The notes below the pieces were generated by a model, which was not told where the DNA came from, ran no database searches, and worked only from the letters and a program-made list of their open reading frames with translations. The position numbers and the translations under genes were made by a program. Of a DNA stretch of 64,000 bases, positions 9,603 to 19,333 are shown one piece after another (the stretch's first letter is position 1; every line of letters starts with the position of its first letter). Source of the stretch: CAVTQY01 sp963736975. Lineage in GTDB: Bacteria > Pseudomonadota > Alphaproteobacteria > Acetobacterales > Acetobacteraceae. Where the stretch lies: positions 1,178,001-1,242,000 of the forward strand of contig CAVTQY010000001.1 of NCBI GenBank assembly GCA_963736975.1, written 5' to 3'.

Positions 9603-10421
9603 ATGGACAGCAATCGCGAAACATGGCTCGGCCTGCAGGGTCGTATCGCGGTGGTCACCGGCGCCGGGGGCGGTCTGGGCCGCGCCATCGCCACTGAACT
9701 TGCCGCGGCCGGCGCCCGCCTCGTGCTGCTCGACCGCGACGGCGCCACCTGCGAGGAAACCGCCCAGGCGATCGGCGGCAACGCCCTGCACATGACCTGC
9801 GACGTCGCGGATCCGGAACACGTCGCCGCGGCGGCCGACCGCAGCGCCCGTACGCTTGGACCCTGCAGCATCCTGGTCAACAACGCCGGCCTGCTGCGAC
9901 CCGGCCCGATCGCCACGCTCACGTTGGAAGAGTGGAACCGGCTGATCTCGGTCAACCTCACCGGCTACTTCCTGTGCGCGAAAGCCTTCGGCCGGCAAAT
10001 GCTGGAGCGAAAACGCGGCAGCATCGTCCACATCGCTTCTATCGCCGGGCGCCACCCGCAACCCTGGAGCGGCTCCTACTCGGTCAGCAAAGCCGGCGTC
10101 GTCATGCTGTCACAACAACTCGCGATTGAATGGGGCCCATCCGGCATCCGCAGCAATGTCGTCAGCCCCGGTCTCGTCCGCACGCCCATGAGCGAGCCAT
10201 TCTACCGCATCCCGGAAGTCGCCGAACGCCGCGCGGAACTTGTTCCGCTTCGTCGCGTGGCCGCGCCGAAAGATATCGCCGATGTGGTGATCTTTCTTGC
10301 CAGCGATCGCGCCGGCTACGTCAACGGCGAAGATATCTGCACCGACGGCGCCTTCGGCCGTGTGCTGATGGGGCTGGTGCCAAGGCCAGGCTTCGAGGCA
10401 CGGGACCCGGCCGAAGGATAA
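9603..10421 (+). CDS. short-chain dehydrogenase/reductase (SDR)
   Basis: A 272-residue classical SDR. It has the cofactor loop TGAGGGLGRAI with a following aspartate (LLDRDG) that favours NAD, NNAGLL, a serine in HIASIAGRHP, and the catalytic YSVSKAG. These enzymes interconvert alcohols and ketones in the cytosol. It is the first gene of a long plus-strand block, 108 bases ahead of a ThDP enzyme, with sugar-type transport and enolase-superfamily genes further on. An oxidoreductase step in catabolism of a polyol or sugar acid is a reasonable inference; the substrate is unknown. Confidence 0.88.
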   Translation: MDSNRETWLGLQGRIAVVTGAGGGLGRAIATELAAAGARLVLLDRDGATCEETAQAIGGNALHMTCDVADPEHVAAAADRSARTLGPCSILVNNAGLLRPGPIATLTLEEWNRLISVNLTGYFLCAKAFGRQMLERKRGSIVHIASIAGRHPQPWSGSYSVSKAGVVMLSQQLAIEWGPSGIRSNVVSPGLVRTPMSEPFYRIPEVAERRAELVPLRRVAAPKDIADVVIFLASDRAGYVNGEDICTDGAFGRVLMGLVPRPGFEARDPAEG

Positions 10422-10529
10422 GACCAAAGGGGGCGCCGCACCTTCCCGGTCTCAAGCCCCCCGAAGGTTGCCATGCCACGGACCGGGTCCTAGGCTCCGG
10501 CCTCAGCGAAACGTGCCGTGGAGGGGACG

Positions 10530-12155
10530 ATGAAGGTTGGCGAGGCGATTGCCGAAATCATGAAGCGCGAGGGGATCGAGATCCTCTGCGGCTATCCCGT
10601 CAATCATCTCATTGAGTTTGCCGCGGCGGCGGATATTCGCCCGGTGATGGTGCGGCAGGAGCGCATCGGCCTGCACATGGCGGACGCGATTTCGCGTGTA
10701 ACGTCCGGTAAAAAGGTCGGTGCTTTTTGCATGCAGCACGGACCGGGTACCGAGAACGCGTATGGCGGTGTCGCGCAGGCTTATGCTGAGTCCGTGCCGG
10801 TGTTGGTGGTGCCGCAGGGGTTTGCGCGGCGGATCGCGCATATCGATCCCAACTACAGTGCGGTGCGGGAGATGCGCGGTGTGGCCAAGTCGGCCGAGCC
10901 GATCACCGTGCCAGCCGAGGTTTCCAATGTGCTGCGCCGCGCCTTCACGCGGCTGCGCAACGGCCGCGGCGGTCCGTGCATCGTCGAAGTGCCCAACGAT
11001 CTTTGGCAGGAGGACATCGGAGAACTCGACTACACACCGGCGTACAAGGCCCGATCCGCGCCTGATCCGCAGGATGTGCGCAAGGCGGCGCAGGCGATCC
11101 TCGCGGCCAAGCGCCCGGTGATTTATGCCGGCACCGGCGTGCACTGGGCCGAGGCGTGGCCGCAATTGCGGAAATTCGCCGAGCTGTTGGGTGCCCCGGT
11201 CACCACCAGCCTGGGCGGCAAGAGCTCGTTCCCGGAGAACCATCCCCTGTCGTTGGGATCGGGCGGCGCGGCGGTGCCGAAGACCGTGCACCATTTCATC
11301 GCACATTCCGACCTGATCATCGGCATCGGCTGTTCGTTCACGGAAACGAGTTTCGGCATCAAGTTCCCCAAGAGCAAGAAGTTCATCCAATCGACCGTCG
11401 ATCCGAACCACTTGGCGAAAGACGTGCCGGTGGTTGTCGGCTTGCTGGGCGATGCCGCCCTGACCCTGGAGGCGCTGACCAACGAGCTGTCGCAGAGCAT
11501 CCGCTCGCCGCGCGACGCGTCGGCTGTGGGGAAGGAGATCGCCGAGGTGCGCGAGGCCTTTATGGCCGAGTGGAAACCGTTGCTGACGTCTAATGAGACA
11601 CCGATCAACCCGTATCGGGTGATCTGGGAGCTGATGCACACGGTCGATATCAGGAACACCATCATCACGCACGATGCCGGCAGTCCGCGCGACCAGATCT
11701 CGCCGTTCTGGGTCTCCACCGAGCCGCTTTCCTATATCGGCTGGGGCAAGACCACCCAGCTCGGCATGGGGCTCGGGCTGGCAATGGGGGCGAAGCTCGC
11801 CAAGCCGGACAAGCTCTGCATCAACTTCTGGGGCGATGCGGCGATCGGCTTCACCGGCATGGACTTCGAGACGGCGGTGCGCGAGCGCATCCCCATCCTG
11901 TCTTGTCTGATGAACAACTACTCGATGGCGATCGAGCTTAAGGTAATGCCGATCTCCACCGAGAAATACCGCTCGACCGATATCTCCGGCAACTATGCGG
12001 ACATGGCGAAAGCGTTCGGCGGCTACGGCGAACGCATTACCGATCCGTCCCAGATAAAGTCGGCGATCCAGCGCGGCATCGAGCAGACGAAGCAGGGCAA
12101 GCCGGCTCTGCTGGAATTCATGACGTCCAAGGAGACGCGCACTTCCAGGCTGTGA
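10530..12155 (+). CDS. thiamine diphosphate-dependent enzyme, acetolactate synthase-like
   Basis: A 541-residue three-domain ThDP enzyme. The N-terminal pyrimidine-binding domain carries the activating glutamate in VRQERIGLHMADA. The C-terminal domain has the cofactor motif GDAAIGFTG ending with the NN of CLMNN. The GAGGGG ribosome site at 10520-10526 supports ATG 10530 over an upstream GTG. The fold covers acetolactate synthases, decarboxylases and carboligases; sequence alone does not choose among them. No small regulatory subunit gene is adjacent, arguing against a biosynthetic acetolactate synthase. Its position between an SDR and a sugar-type importer suggests a catabolic role. Confidence 0.85.
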   Translation: MKVGEAIAEIMKREGIEILCGYPVNHLIEFAAAADIRPVMVRQERIGLHMADAISRVTSGKKVGAFCMQHGPGTENAYGGVAQAYAESVPVLVVPQGFARRIAHIDPNYSAVREMRGVAKSAEPITVPAEVSNVLRRAFTRLRNGRGGPCIVEVPNDLWQEDIGELDYTPAYKARSAPDPQDVRKAAQAILAAKRPVIYAGTGVHWAEAWPQLRKFAELLGAPVTTSLGGKSSFPENHPLSLGSGGAAVPKTVHHFIAHSDLIIGIGCSFTETSFGIKFPKSKKFIQSTVDPNHLAKDVPVVVGLLGDAALTLEALTNELSQSIRSPRDASAVGKEIAEVREAFMAEWKPLLTSNETPINPYRVIWELMHTVDIRNTIITHDAGSPRDQISPFWVSTEPLSYIGWGKTTQLGMGLGLAMGAKLAKPDKLCINFWGDAAIGFTGMDFETAVRERIPILSCLMNNYSMAIELKVMPISTEKYRSTDISGNYADMAKAFGGYGERITDPSQIKSAIQRGIEQTKQGKPALLEFMTSKETRTSRL

Positions 12156-12199
12156 CAACGGCCCGGCTCCGGTAACAAAGAAGGGGAACACGTCCGCCG

Positions 12200-13258
12200 A
12201 TGGCGACCGTCACCATACGCAACGTCCGCAAGTCCTTCGGGATGACCGAAGTGCTGCACGGCGTGAACGTCGATATCGAGGATGGCGAGTTCGCCGTGCT
12301 GGTCGGCCCATCAGGCTGCGGCAAGACGACGCTGCTGCGGATGCTTGCGGGGCTCGAGAATATCACCGGCGGTGAGATCGCGATCGGCGAGCGGGTGGTG
12401 AACAACCTGCCGCCGAAGGCGCGCGACATCGCCATGGTGTTCCAGAATTACGCGCTCTATCCGCACATGACGGTGCGCGCCAACATGGCATTCTCGCTGG
12501 AACTGGCGAAAGCGCCGAAGACGCTGGTGGACCAGAAGGTGAGCCGGGCCGCGCAGATCCTGGGTCTTACGCCGTATCTCAATCGCTACCCGCGGCAGCT
12601 TTCCGGCGGCCAGCGCCAACGCGTGGCGATGGGCCGGGCCATCGTGCGCGACCCGCAGGTGTTTCTGTTTGACGAACCCCTGTCCAACCTCGACGCCAAG
12701 CTGCGTGTACAGATGCGCGCCGAGATCAAGGAACTGCACCAGCGCCTCGCCACCACCACAGTCTATGTCACGCATGACCAGATCGAGGCCATGACCATGG
12801 CGGACAAGATCGTGGTGATGAACAGCGGCAATGTGGAGCAAATCGGCGCGCCGCTCGAGCTCTACGATCATCCGGCAAACCTGTTCGTCGCCGGATTTAT
12901 TGGTTCGCCGGCGATGAATTTCGTCAGGGGCAAGATCGAGGGCGGCGCGTTCAGGGCTGATGCCGGCATGGCGTTGCCGTTGCCGAGCGGACCGAACGGA
13001 TCGAACGATCGCCCGGCCGTTTATGGCATTCGCCCCGAGCATTTCCAGCTTCGCGGCGACGGGCTGCCCGCGACCGTGCATGTCATCGAGCCCACCGGGT
13101 CGGAAACCCAGGTCACGGCGGAGTTCGCCGGGACGCCCGTCATTTGCGCCTTCCGCGAGCGGGTCTCCGCCCGTCCCGGCGAAACAATCCGCGTCGCCGC
13201 CGATCCGGCGCTTGTGCATCTGTTCGATGCCGGCACCGGTCAACGGTTGAACGCATAA
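12200..13258 (+). CDS. ABC transporter ATP-binding protein, MalK/UgpC type
   Basis: A 352-residue ATPase with Walker A GPSGCGKTT, Q-loop FQNYALYPHMTV, signature LSGGQRQRVAMGRA, Walker B VFLFDEPLSN and H-loop VTHDQIEAM. The ~110-residue C-terminal OB-fold regulatory extension is characteristic of the carbohydrate uptake (CUT1) subfamily. It would energise the two permeases encoded 3 kb downstream, with the solute-binding proteins lying between. The start follows the ThDP gene by 44 bases. The component assignment is firm; the transported carbohydrate is unknown. Confidence 0.92.
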   Translation: MATVTIRNVRKSFGMTEVLHGVNVDIEDGEFAVLVGPSGCGKTTLLRMLAGLENITGGEIAIGERVVNNLPPKARDIAMVFQNYALYPHMTVRANMAFSLELAKAPKTLVDQKVSRAAQILGLTPYLNRYPRQLSGGQRQRVAMGRAIVRDPQVFLFDEPLSNLDAKLRVQMRAEIKELHQRLATTTVYVTHDQIEAMTMADKIVVMNSGNVEQIGAPLELYDHPANLFVAGFIGSPAMNFVRGKIEGGAFRADAGMALPLPSGPNGSNDRPAVYGIRPEHFQLRGDGLPATVHVIEPTGSETQVTAEFAGTPVICAFRERVSARPGETIRVAADPALVHLFDAGTGQRLNA

Positions 13259-13311
13259 ATCGAGGTGCCGCCACCGCTCTTACGCATCCCTTCCGCAGAA
13301 CGGAGAAAGAC

Positions 13312-14671
13312 ATGACCGGGATCACCCGTCGCGAATCCCTTGTGCTCGGTGCCGCAGCGCTCGGCGCGTCCGGCGTGCCGATCATCGGTGCGCGCGCGCA
13401 GAACGCGGCGGCCATGGACGTGCCGATGGCCGACGTGAAGCCGCCTGAATACAAGATCGAAAAGGGCGCCTCGCTCAAACTGGTGCGGCCGGCGAAATTC
13501 GTTGATCCCGACCAGACCTGGTGGGACTCCAACACCAAGAAATTCACCGAGGCGACTGGCGTCCCGGTCCAGGTAAGCTATCTCTCCTGGGAGGATCTCG
13601 GGCCGCAGACCGCGGTGATCGCCAATACCGGCGCGGGTGCCGACATCGTGATCGGCTTTTCCATCTCGCCCTTCATCTACACCGAGAAACTCGCACGGAT
13701 GGACGACCTTGCCGAATACCTGGGCAAGAAATACGGCGGCTGGTTCGATCTGGCGTTGTTGTACGGGCGCAAGTGGAAGACCAATGACTGGATCGCGCTG
13801 CCGATCGGCGGTGGCACGGGTCCCACAGTGTACCGGATCTCCTGGGTCAAGCAGGCCGGCTACGACAGCATCCCGAACGATCTCGAAGGGTTCATGACGC
13901 TCTGCCAGAAACTGAAGCAGAGCGGACATCCCTGCGGCTTCTCACTTGGGCACGCGCTGGGCGATGCCAATGGCTTCGCCGAGTGGGCGCTGTGGACGCA
14001 TGGCGGCAGCGTGGTCGATGAAACGGGCAAGGTCATGCTCGACTCCAAGCCCACCATCGATGCGTTGAAGTATGTGGCTGAGCTCTACAAATATATGATT
14101 CCTGGCACTATCGCCTGGAACGACTCCGGCAACAACAAAGCCTACGCCGCCGGCGACATCGGGCTGACCTTCAACGGCGTGTCGATCTATTTCGTGCTGA
14201 AGAACTCGAAGGACCCCAAGCTACAGGAAATGGCCGCGGACACCATGCACCAGAAGGTGCCGCAGGGCCTGGCCAAGCGCTCGCCGATGTCCGCGACGAT
14301 CCTGAACGGGATGCTGTTCAAGCACAGCAAGTATCCGAACGCCGCCAAGGAGTATCTGCGCTTCATGATGGAGGCGCCACAGGTACGGTCCGTGGCTGTC
14401 GAACTGCCTGGGCTACTGGTCGGAGCCGCTGAAGTCCTACGCCAAGATGAAATTCTGGACCGAGGACCCGAAGCTGGCGCCGTACGCCGACGCCATGGAT
14501 ACGATCTACTACGACGGCTATGCCGGCCCGATCACGCCGGCGGCCAGCGCGGTGGTCGCCAACTACACGGTCGTCGATATGTTCGCTTCCGTCGCCACCG
14601 GCAATGCGACGCCGGAGGCAGCCGCCAAGCAGGCGGCGCGCCAGGCCCAGCGCTACTACGGGAGAGCCTGA
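13312..14671 (+). pseudogene. extracellular solute-binding protein (copy 1), frameshifted
   Basis: A sugar-type binding protein with a twin-arginine leader (TRRESLVLGAAALGASG). It is closely similar to the intact copy at 14814-16175 over its whole length. Compared with that copy there is one extra G at about 14382: copy 2 reads CAATACGGTCCCTGG where copy 1 reads CAGGTACGGTCCGTGG. As a result the last ~95 residues, including KMKFWTEDPKLAPYA and the ending RYYGRA, are in another frame that stops at 14669-14671. It is broken as sequenced, or carries a base-call error. It lies 53 bases after the ATPase gene in the same operon. Confidence 0.85.
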
Positions 14672-14709
14672 GCTCTCCGGAGGGACGGAGACCCCCTCCC
14701 GCGCGTCCA

Positions 14710-14732
14710 GGCCGTCACTTTACGGGACGGCC
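14710..14732 (+). promoter_or_regulatory. hairpin between the tandem binding-protein genes
   Basis: GGCCGTC (14710-14716) pairs with GACGGCC (14726-14732) across a 9-base loop, in the 142-base gap between the two solute-binding protein genes. It could protect upstream mRNA from decay or attenuate downstream reading. There is no T-tract. Confidence 0.4.
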
Positions 14733-14813
14733 CGGGCGTCGGAAGATGCAGGCCAACGGACATCCAATAGTCCGCCAGGACGGTCGCATGACCTGCATAC
14801 GGGAGGTTACGCA

Positions 14814-16175
14814 ATGACTTCAGGCATCTCTCGCCGTGATTCGCTGATCCTGGGTGGCGCCGCGCTGGGCGCCGCCTCGGTGCCTATTCTCGGCGCCAGC
14901 GGACAGGCTCCGACCCCATCGGACGTGCCGATGGCCGACGTGAAGCCGCCGGAATACGAGATCGAGAAAGGCGCGGCCCTGCATGTGATCCGCCCCGCCA
15001 AGTTCATCGACCCCGACCAGACCTACTGGGACATCAACACCAAGCGGTTCACCGACACCACCAAGATCCCGGTTTCGGTCAATTATATCAGTTGGGAGGA
15101 CCTGCGCCCGCAGACCGCCGTGATCGCCAATACCGGCGCCGGCGCGGATATCGTGTTCGGCTGGGCCATCGATCCATTCCTGTATGAATCGAAACTGGTC
15201 GGAATGAATGAGCTTGCCGACTATCTCGGCAAGAAATACGGTGGTTGGTTCGATATAGCCAAGCTCTACGGCACCAAGTGGAAGACCAATGAGTGGCACA
15301 GCTTGCCGATCGGCGGCGGCACCGGCCCGACCGTGTATCGCATCTCTTGGGTGAAGGATGCGGGGTACGACAAAATCCCGAATGATCTCGACGGGTTCAT
15401 GACGCTCTGCCAGAAGCTGAAACAGAATGGTCATCCCTGCGGTTTTTCGATCGGTCACGCGGTGGGTGATGCCAACGGTTTCGCCGAATGGGCCTTGTGG
15501 TCGCATGGAGCCAAGCTGGTGGACGACCAGGGCCGGATCGCGCTCGATTCCAAGGAAACCGTCGCGGCCCTGAAATACATCGCCGAACTCTACAAATACA
15601 TGATCCCGGGCACCATCGCCTGGAACGATTCGGGCAACAACAAGGCCTATGCCGCGGGCGATATCAGCCTGACCTTCAATGGTGTCTCCATCTACTACGT
15701 GTTGAAGAACTCGCCTGATCCGAAGCTGCAGGAAATGGCGAAGGATACGATGCACCAAGCGGTGCCGCAGGGGCTGGCCAAGCGCAGCCCGATGACTGCG
15801 GGGCCGATGAACGCGATGCTGTTCAAGCACAGCAAATACCCGAACGCGGCAAAGGAATATATCCGTTTCTTGATGGAGGCGCCGCAATACGGTCCCTGGC
15901 TGTCGAACTGTCTGGGCTACTGGTCGGAGCCGCTCAAATCCTACGCCAAGATGAAGTTCTGGACCGAGGATCCGAAGCTGGCGCCGTACGCCAACGCTAT
16001 GGACACGATCTACTACGACGGCTACGCCGGCCCGATCACGGCGGCTGCGTCGGCGGTGGCCGCCAATTACACCGTGGTCGATATGTTCGCCGCGGTCGCG
16101 ACCGGCAACTCCACGCCCGAATCGGCCATCAAGACGGCGGTGCGCCAAGCCGAGCGCTATTACGGCAAAGTCTGA
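14814..16175 (+). CDS. extracellular solute-binding protein (copy 2), sugar ABC importer
   Basis: A 453-residue family 1 solute-binding protein with a twin-arginine leader (SRRDSLILGGAALGAAS), so probably exported folded by Tat. It is a tandem paralogue of the preceding gene: long shared stretches include IANTGAGADIV, LPIGGGTGPTVYRISW, PGTIAWNDSGNNKAYAAGD and FNGVSIY. The GGGAGG ribosome site at 14801-14806 supports ATG 14814. It presumably delivers ligand to the two permeases immediately downstream. Ligand class (carbohydrate or polyol) is inferred from the CUT1-type ATPase and permeases. Confidence 0.92.
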   Translation: MTSGISRRDSLILGGAALGAASVPILGASGQAPTPSDVPMADVKPPEYEIEKGAALHVIRPAKFIDPDQTYWDINTKRFTDTTKIPVSVNYISWEDLRPQTAVIANTGAGADIVFGWAIDPFLYESKLVGMNELADYLGKKYGGWFDIAKLYGTKWKTNEWHSLPIGGGTGPTVYRISWVKDAGYDKIPNDLDGFMTLCQKLKQNGHPCGFSIGHAVGDANGFAEWALWSHGAKLVDDQGRIALDSKETVAALKYIAELYKYMIPGTIAWNDSGNNKAYAAGDISLTFNGVSIYYVLKNSPDPKLQEMAKDTMHQAVPQGLAKRSPMTAGPMNAMLFKHSKYPNAAKEYIRFLMEAPQYGPWLSNCLGYWSEPLKSYAKMKFWTEDPKLAPYANAMDTIYYDGYAGPITAAASAVAANYTVVDMFAAVATGNSTPESAIKTAVRQAERYYGKV

Positions 16176-16188
16176 TCAGTCAATCGAT

Positions 16189-16210
16189 GGGGCGATCGGT
16201 CGATCGCCCC
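16189..16210 (+). promoter_or_regulatory. strong palindromic hairpin between binding protein and permease genes
   Basis: GGGGCGATCG (16189-16198) and CGATCGCCCC (16201-16210) form a near-perfect palindrome with a 2-base centre (8-bp stem with a 6-base loop is more realistic). It sits 13 bases after the binding-protein stop and 20 bases before the permease start. By analogy with malE-malF, such a structure can keep binding-protein mRNA more stable than permease mRNA. Confidence 0.6.
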
Positions 16211-16229
16211 AGTCAGAAGGTATCGCAGC

Positions 16230-17186
16230 ATGGATGCGACAGTACAATCGATCGCCGCCTTCCATCCGCGAGAGGACGGCTGGCTTACGCGCCTTTTCGA
16301 TTGGAAGCCGTTTTTGGTCGCGCTGTGCATGCTGCCCGCGGCGGGCCTGTTGCTGGTATTTCTGACCTATCCGCTCGGCCTGGGGGTGTGGCTCGCCTTC
16401 ACCGATGCCACTATTGGCCAGCCTGGGCATTGGATCGGTCTCGATAACTTCATCTCGCTGTTCAACGACTCCGTGTTCTGGTTGTCGGTGACCAATACGA
16501 TCTTTTATACTGCCAGCGCGACTATCGGGAAGTTCGCGCTCGGACTGTGGCTGGCGCTGTTGCTCAACCACCATATCCCGTTCAAGGCCTTTCTCCGCGC
16601 CATCCTGCTGCTGCCCTGGATTGTTCCAACCGTGCTGTCGGCGATCGCCTGGTGGTGGATCTACGACCCGCAGTTCTCCATCATCTCCTACGTCATCGTG
16701 AACGTGTTGCACCTCAAGACCAACTACATCGATTTCCTGGGTACGCCCTGGCACGCGCGCTGGTCGCTGGTGGTGGCCAATATCTGGCGCGGCATCCCGT
16801 TCGTCGCCATCACGCTGCTCGCCGGGTTGCAGACGATCTCGCCATCGCTTTACGAAGCCGCACTGCTCGATGGCGCCAGCGGCTGGCAGCGATTCCGCCG
16901 CATCACGGTGCCGCTGCTGATGCCGATCCTGGCGGTGGTGCTGACGTTGTCGATCCTGTTCACCTTCTCCGACTTCCAGCTCGTGTATGCGATCACCCGC
17001 GGCGGCCCGTTCAATACCACGCATTTGATGGCCACACTGGCGTTCCAGCGCGCCATTACCGGCTCGCAGCTCGGCGAGGGTGCGGCGATCGCCGTCTCCA
17101 TGATCCCGTTCCTTGTCGTGGCGACGTTGGTGAGCTTCTTCGGCCTCGGCCGGCGCAAGTGGATGCAGGGGGAAGGCAATGACTGA
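16230..17186 (+). CDS. sugar ABC transporter permease, MalF/UgpA type
   Basis: A 318-residue inner-membrane protein with six clear hydrophobic segments. The cytoplasmic coupling loop is YEAALLDGASGWQRFRRITVPLL; its EAA-x3-G core is the ATPase contact. The N-terminal extension of about 30 residues is hydrophilic. It overlaps the second permease gene by 8 bases, so the pair is translationally coupled. Together with the downstream permease it would form the heterodimeric channel driven by the ATPase encoded at 12200. Confidence 0.92.
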   Translation: MDATVQSIAAFHPREDGWLTRLFDWKPFLVALCMLPAAGLLLVFLTYPLGLGVWLAFTDATIGQPGHWIGLDNFISLFNDSVFWLSVTNTIFYTASATIGKFALGLWLALLLNHHIPFKAFLRAILLLPWIVPTVLSAIAWWWIYDPQFSIISYVIVNVLHLKTNYIDFLGTPWHARWSLVVANIWRGIPFVAITLLAGLQTISPSLYEAALLDGASGWQRFRRITVPLLMPILAVVLTLSILFTFSDFQLVYAITRGGPFNTTHLMATLAFQRAITGSQLGEGAAIAVSMIPFLVVATLVSFFGLGRRKWMQGEGND

Positions 17187-18108
17187 CCGCCTCGTCACGA
17201 CTGACGGCCTTGCCACGGACGCGGAGGAAGTCCTCCAGGCCGCCACGAAGGATGTTCCGGAACGGCTGTCCTGGGATTCGCGCGCGCGCCGGATGGTGAC
17301 GATCTACCTGCCGCTGGCTTGCTTCGCGATCGTGCTGCTGTTTCCCTTCTACTGGATGACGATCACGGCGTTCAAACCCGATTACGAGATGTACGACTAC
17401 AAGAAGTACAATCCATTCTGGGTGCATTCGCCGACGCTCGAGAACATCCGCAAGCTGTTGGTGGACACCGCGTATCCACACTGGCTGATGGTCACCATGG
17501 GGGTGGCCGTCGCGGCCACCTGCCTGTCGATTTTCGCCAGCGTGCTGGCGGCTTACGCGATCGAGCGGTTGCGCTTCGCCGGGTCGAAGCATGTCGGTCT
17601 GGCGATCTATCTTGCTTATCTTGTACCGCCGACCATCCTGTTCATCCCGCTCGCCACCCTGGTGTTCAATTTCGGCCTGTTCGACAATCCGATAGCGCTG
17701 GTCCTCACCTATCCCACCTTTCTTGTCCCATTCTGCACATGGCTGCTCATCGGTTACTTCAAATCAATCCCCTACGAGCTGGAGGAATGTGCGCTGATCG
17801 ACGGCGCCTCCCGGCTGCAGATCCTCTGGCGCATCACCTTGCCGTTGGCGGTTCCCGGCCTGATCTCGGCGGGGATCTTTGCCTTCACTTTGTCCTGGAA
17901 CGAGTTCATCTATGCGCTCTCGTTCATTCAGTCCACGAACCTCAAGACGGTGCCGGTTGCCATCCTGACGGAGCTCGTTACCGGCGACGTGTATCAATGG
18001 GGCTCGCTGATGGCGGGCGCGCTGCTCGGCTCGATCCCGGTGGCCCTGTTCTACATGATTTTCGTCGAGTATTACGTATCGAGCATGACGGGCGCGGTGA
18101 AGGAATAA
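17179..18108 (+). CDS. sugar ABC transporter permease, MalG/UgpE type
   Basis: A 309-residue permease with about six hydrophobic segments and the coupling motif LEECALIDGASRLQILWRI, a variant of EAA-x3-G. The N-terminal ~35 residues are hydrophilic and precede the first membrane segment LPLACFAIVLLFPFYWM. It is the second channel subunit of the CUT1-type importer. The gene begins inside the end of the first permease gene and is followed after 30 bases by the enolase-superfamily gene, which links transport to metabolism. Confidence 0.92.
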   Translation: MTDRLVTTDGLATDAEEVLQAATKDVPERLSWDSRARRMVTIYLPLACFAIVLLFPFYWMTITAFKPDYEMYDYKKYNPFWVHSPTLENIRKLLVDTAYPHWLMVTMGVAVAATCLSIFASVLAAYAIERLRFAGSKHVGLAIYLAYLVPPTILFIPLATLVFNFGLFDNPIALVLTYPTFLVPFCTWLLIGYFKSIPYELEECALIDGASRLQILWRITLPLAVPGLISAGIFAFTLSWNEFIYALSFIQSTNLKTVPVAILTELVTGDVYQWGSLMAGALLGSIPVALFYMIFVEYYVSSMTGAVKE

Positions 18109-18138
18109 CCGGCAGCCCTGCTTTCTTCGGGAGGACGC

Positions 18139-19314
18139 ATGAAGATCGAGCGCCTGGAAACCCTGCGGGCCGATGCCGGCTGGCGGATGTTCTCCTACCT
18201 GAAGGTTACCACGAGCGACGGCATCACCGGCTGGTCGGAATTCAACGAGAGCTTCGGCTCCGCCGGCCTTGCCGAGGTGATCGAGAAACTCTCACCGCTG
18301 GTGATCGGCCGCGATCCGCGCCGGTTCGAGCAGATCACGTCGCATCTGCATGTGATGACGCGGCAGTCGCGCGGCGGTATCAACCAGCAGGCGATCGCCG
18401 CGATCGAGAACGCCCTGCTCGATATCACCGGTAAAGCCTATGGCGTGCCGGTTTGTGCCCTGTTCGGCGGCCCGGTGCGCGAGCGCATCCCAGTTTACTG
18501 GTCTCATTTCGGCACCTACCGGGTGCGCAGCGCCGCGCTGATGGGTGTGCCGCCGTTGCACAGCTACGACGACCTCGCTCGGCATGCGCGTGAGGTGAAG
18601 GAGCGCGGTTTCCGTGCGCTCAAGACCAACATTCTGCTCTCAAACGGCAAGACGCTGACGAGTTTCAATCCCGGCTTCGGCCGCACCGCCGGCTGGCCCG
18701 AGCTCAATTGGGACAACCGCGTCCGCGACGCCGCAACGCGCCAGCTCACGGCCATACGCGAGGCGATCGGGCCGGAGATGGGGCTGATGCTCGACATCAA
18801 CTTCCATTTCAAGACCGAGGGGTTCCGCCGCATCGCCGAAGCCGTCGCGCCGGCGCGCCTGACCTGGCTGGAGGTGGACACGCATGACGCGGCTTCGCTG
18901 GCGCTGATCCGCCGCGATGCGCCGTGCCCGGTCGCATCCTGCGAAACCTTGCACGGACGGCGCGAGTTCAAGCCTTATTTCGAGAATTACGCGCAGGACG
19001 TGGCGATCATCGACGTGATCTGGAACGGCCTGGCGGAATCACTGAAGATCGCTGCCATGGCCGATGTGTACGAGACCAATGTGGCGCCGCATAATTTCTA
19101 CGGTCATCTGTGCAGCGCAATCAGCGCGCATTTCAGCGCTGCCGCGCCCAATTTCCGCATAATGGAGATCGACCTCGACAGCGCCCCCTGGCGCGACGAG
19201 TTCTACGACAGCGCCCCGACGATCGAGAACGGCGAGCTGGTGTTGCCGATGAAACCGGGCTGGGGCATCGAGGTGAATGAGAAAGCGGTGCGCGCCCGCC
19301 CGCCGAAGACCTGA
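18139..19314 (+). CDS. mandelate racemase/muconate lactonizing-type enolase-superfamily enzyme
   Basis: A 391-residue enzyme with the enolase-superfamily capping domain and TIM barrel. Candidate metal ligands lie on successive strands: Asp in LMLDINFHF, Glu in LTWLEVD and Glu in VASCETLHG. A possible acid-base histidine is in NVAPHNFYGHL, and the lysine strand reads RALKTNIL. Members racemise or dehydrate sugar acids through an enolate. With an SDR, a ThDP enzyme and a 2-hydroxyacid dehydrogenase in the same operon, a sugar-acid dehydratase is plausible but the substrate cannot be read. A GGGAGG ribosome site precedes ATG 18139. Confidence 0.88.
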   Translation: MKIERLETLRADAGWRMFSYLKVTTSDGITGWSEFNESFGSAGLAEVIEKLSPLVIGRDPRRFEQITSHLHVMTRQSRGGINQQAIAAIENALLDITGKAYGVPVCALFGGPVRERIPVYWSHFGTYRVRSAALMGVPPLHSYDDLARHAREVKERGFRALKTNILLSNGKTLTSFNPGFGRTAGWPELNWDNRVRDAATRQLTAIREAIGPEMGLMLDINFHFKTEGFRRIAEAVAPARLTWLEVDTHDAASLALIRRDAPCPVASCETLHGRREFKPYFENYAQDVAIIDVIWNGLAESLKIAAMADVYETNVAPHNFYGHLCSAISAHFSAAAPNFRIMEIDLDSAPWRDEFYDSAPTIENGELVLPMKPGWGIEVNEKAVRARPPKT

Positions 19315-19333
19315 CGCACCAAAAAGGAGAGCA

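Noticed and set aside
10503..12191. Long antisense open frame opposite the ThDP enzyme gene
   Set aside because: High GC makes long antisense frames common; the translation is Arg/His-rich without any motif, while the plus strand has clear ThDP motifs.
14820..16148. 442-codon antisense open frame opposite binding protein copy 2
   Set aside because: Shadow frame created by biased third positions; no recognisable sequence.
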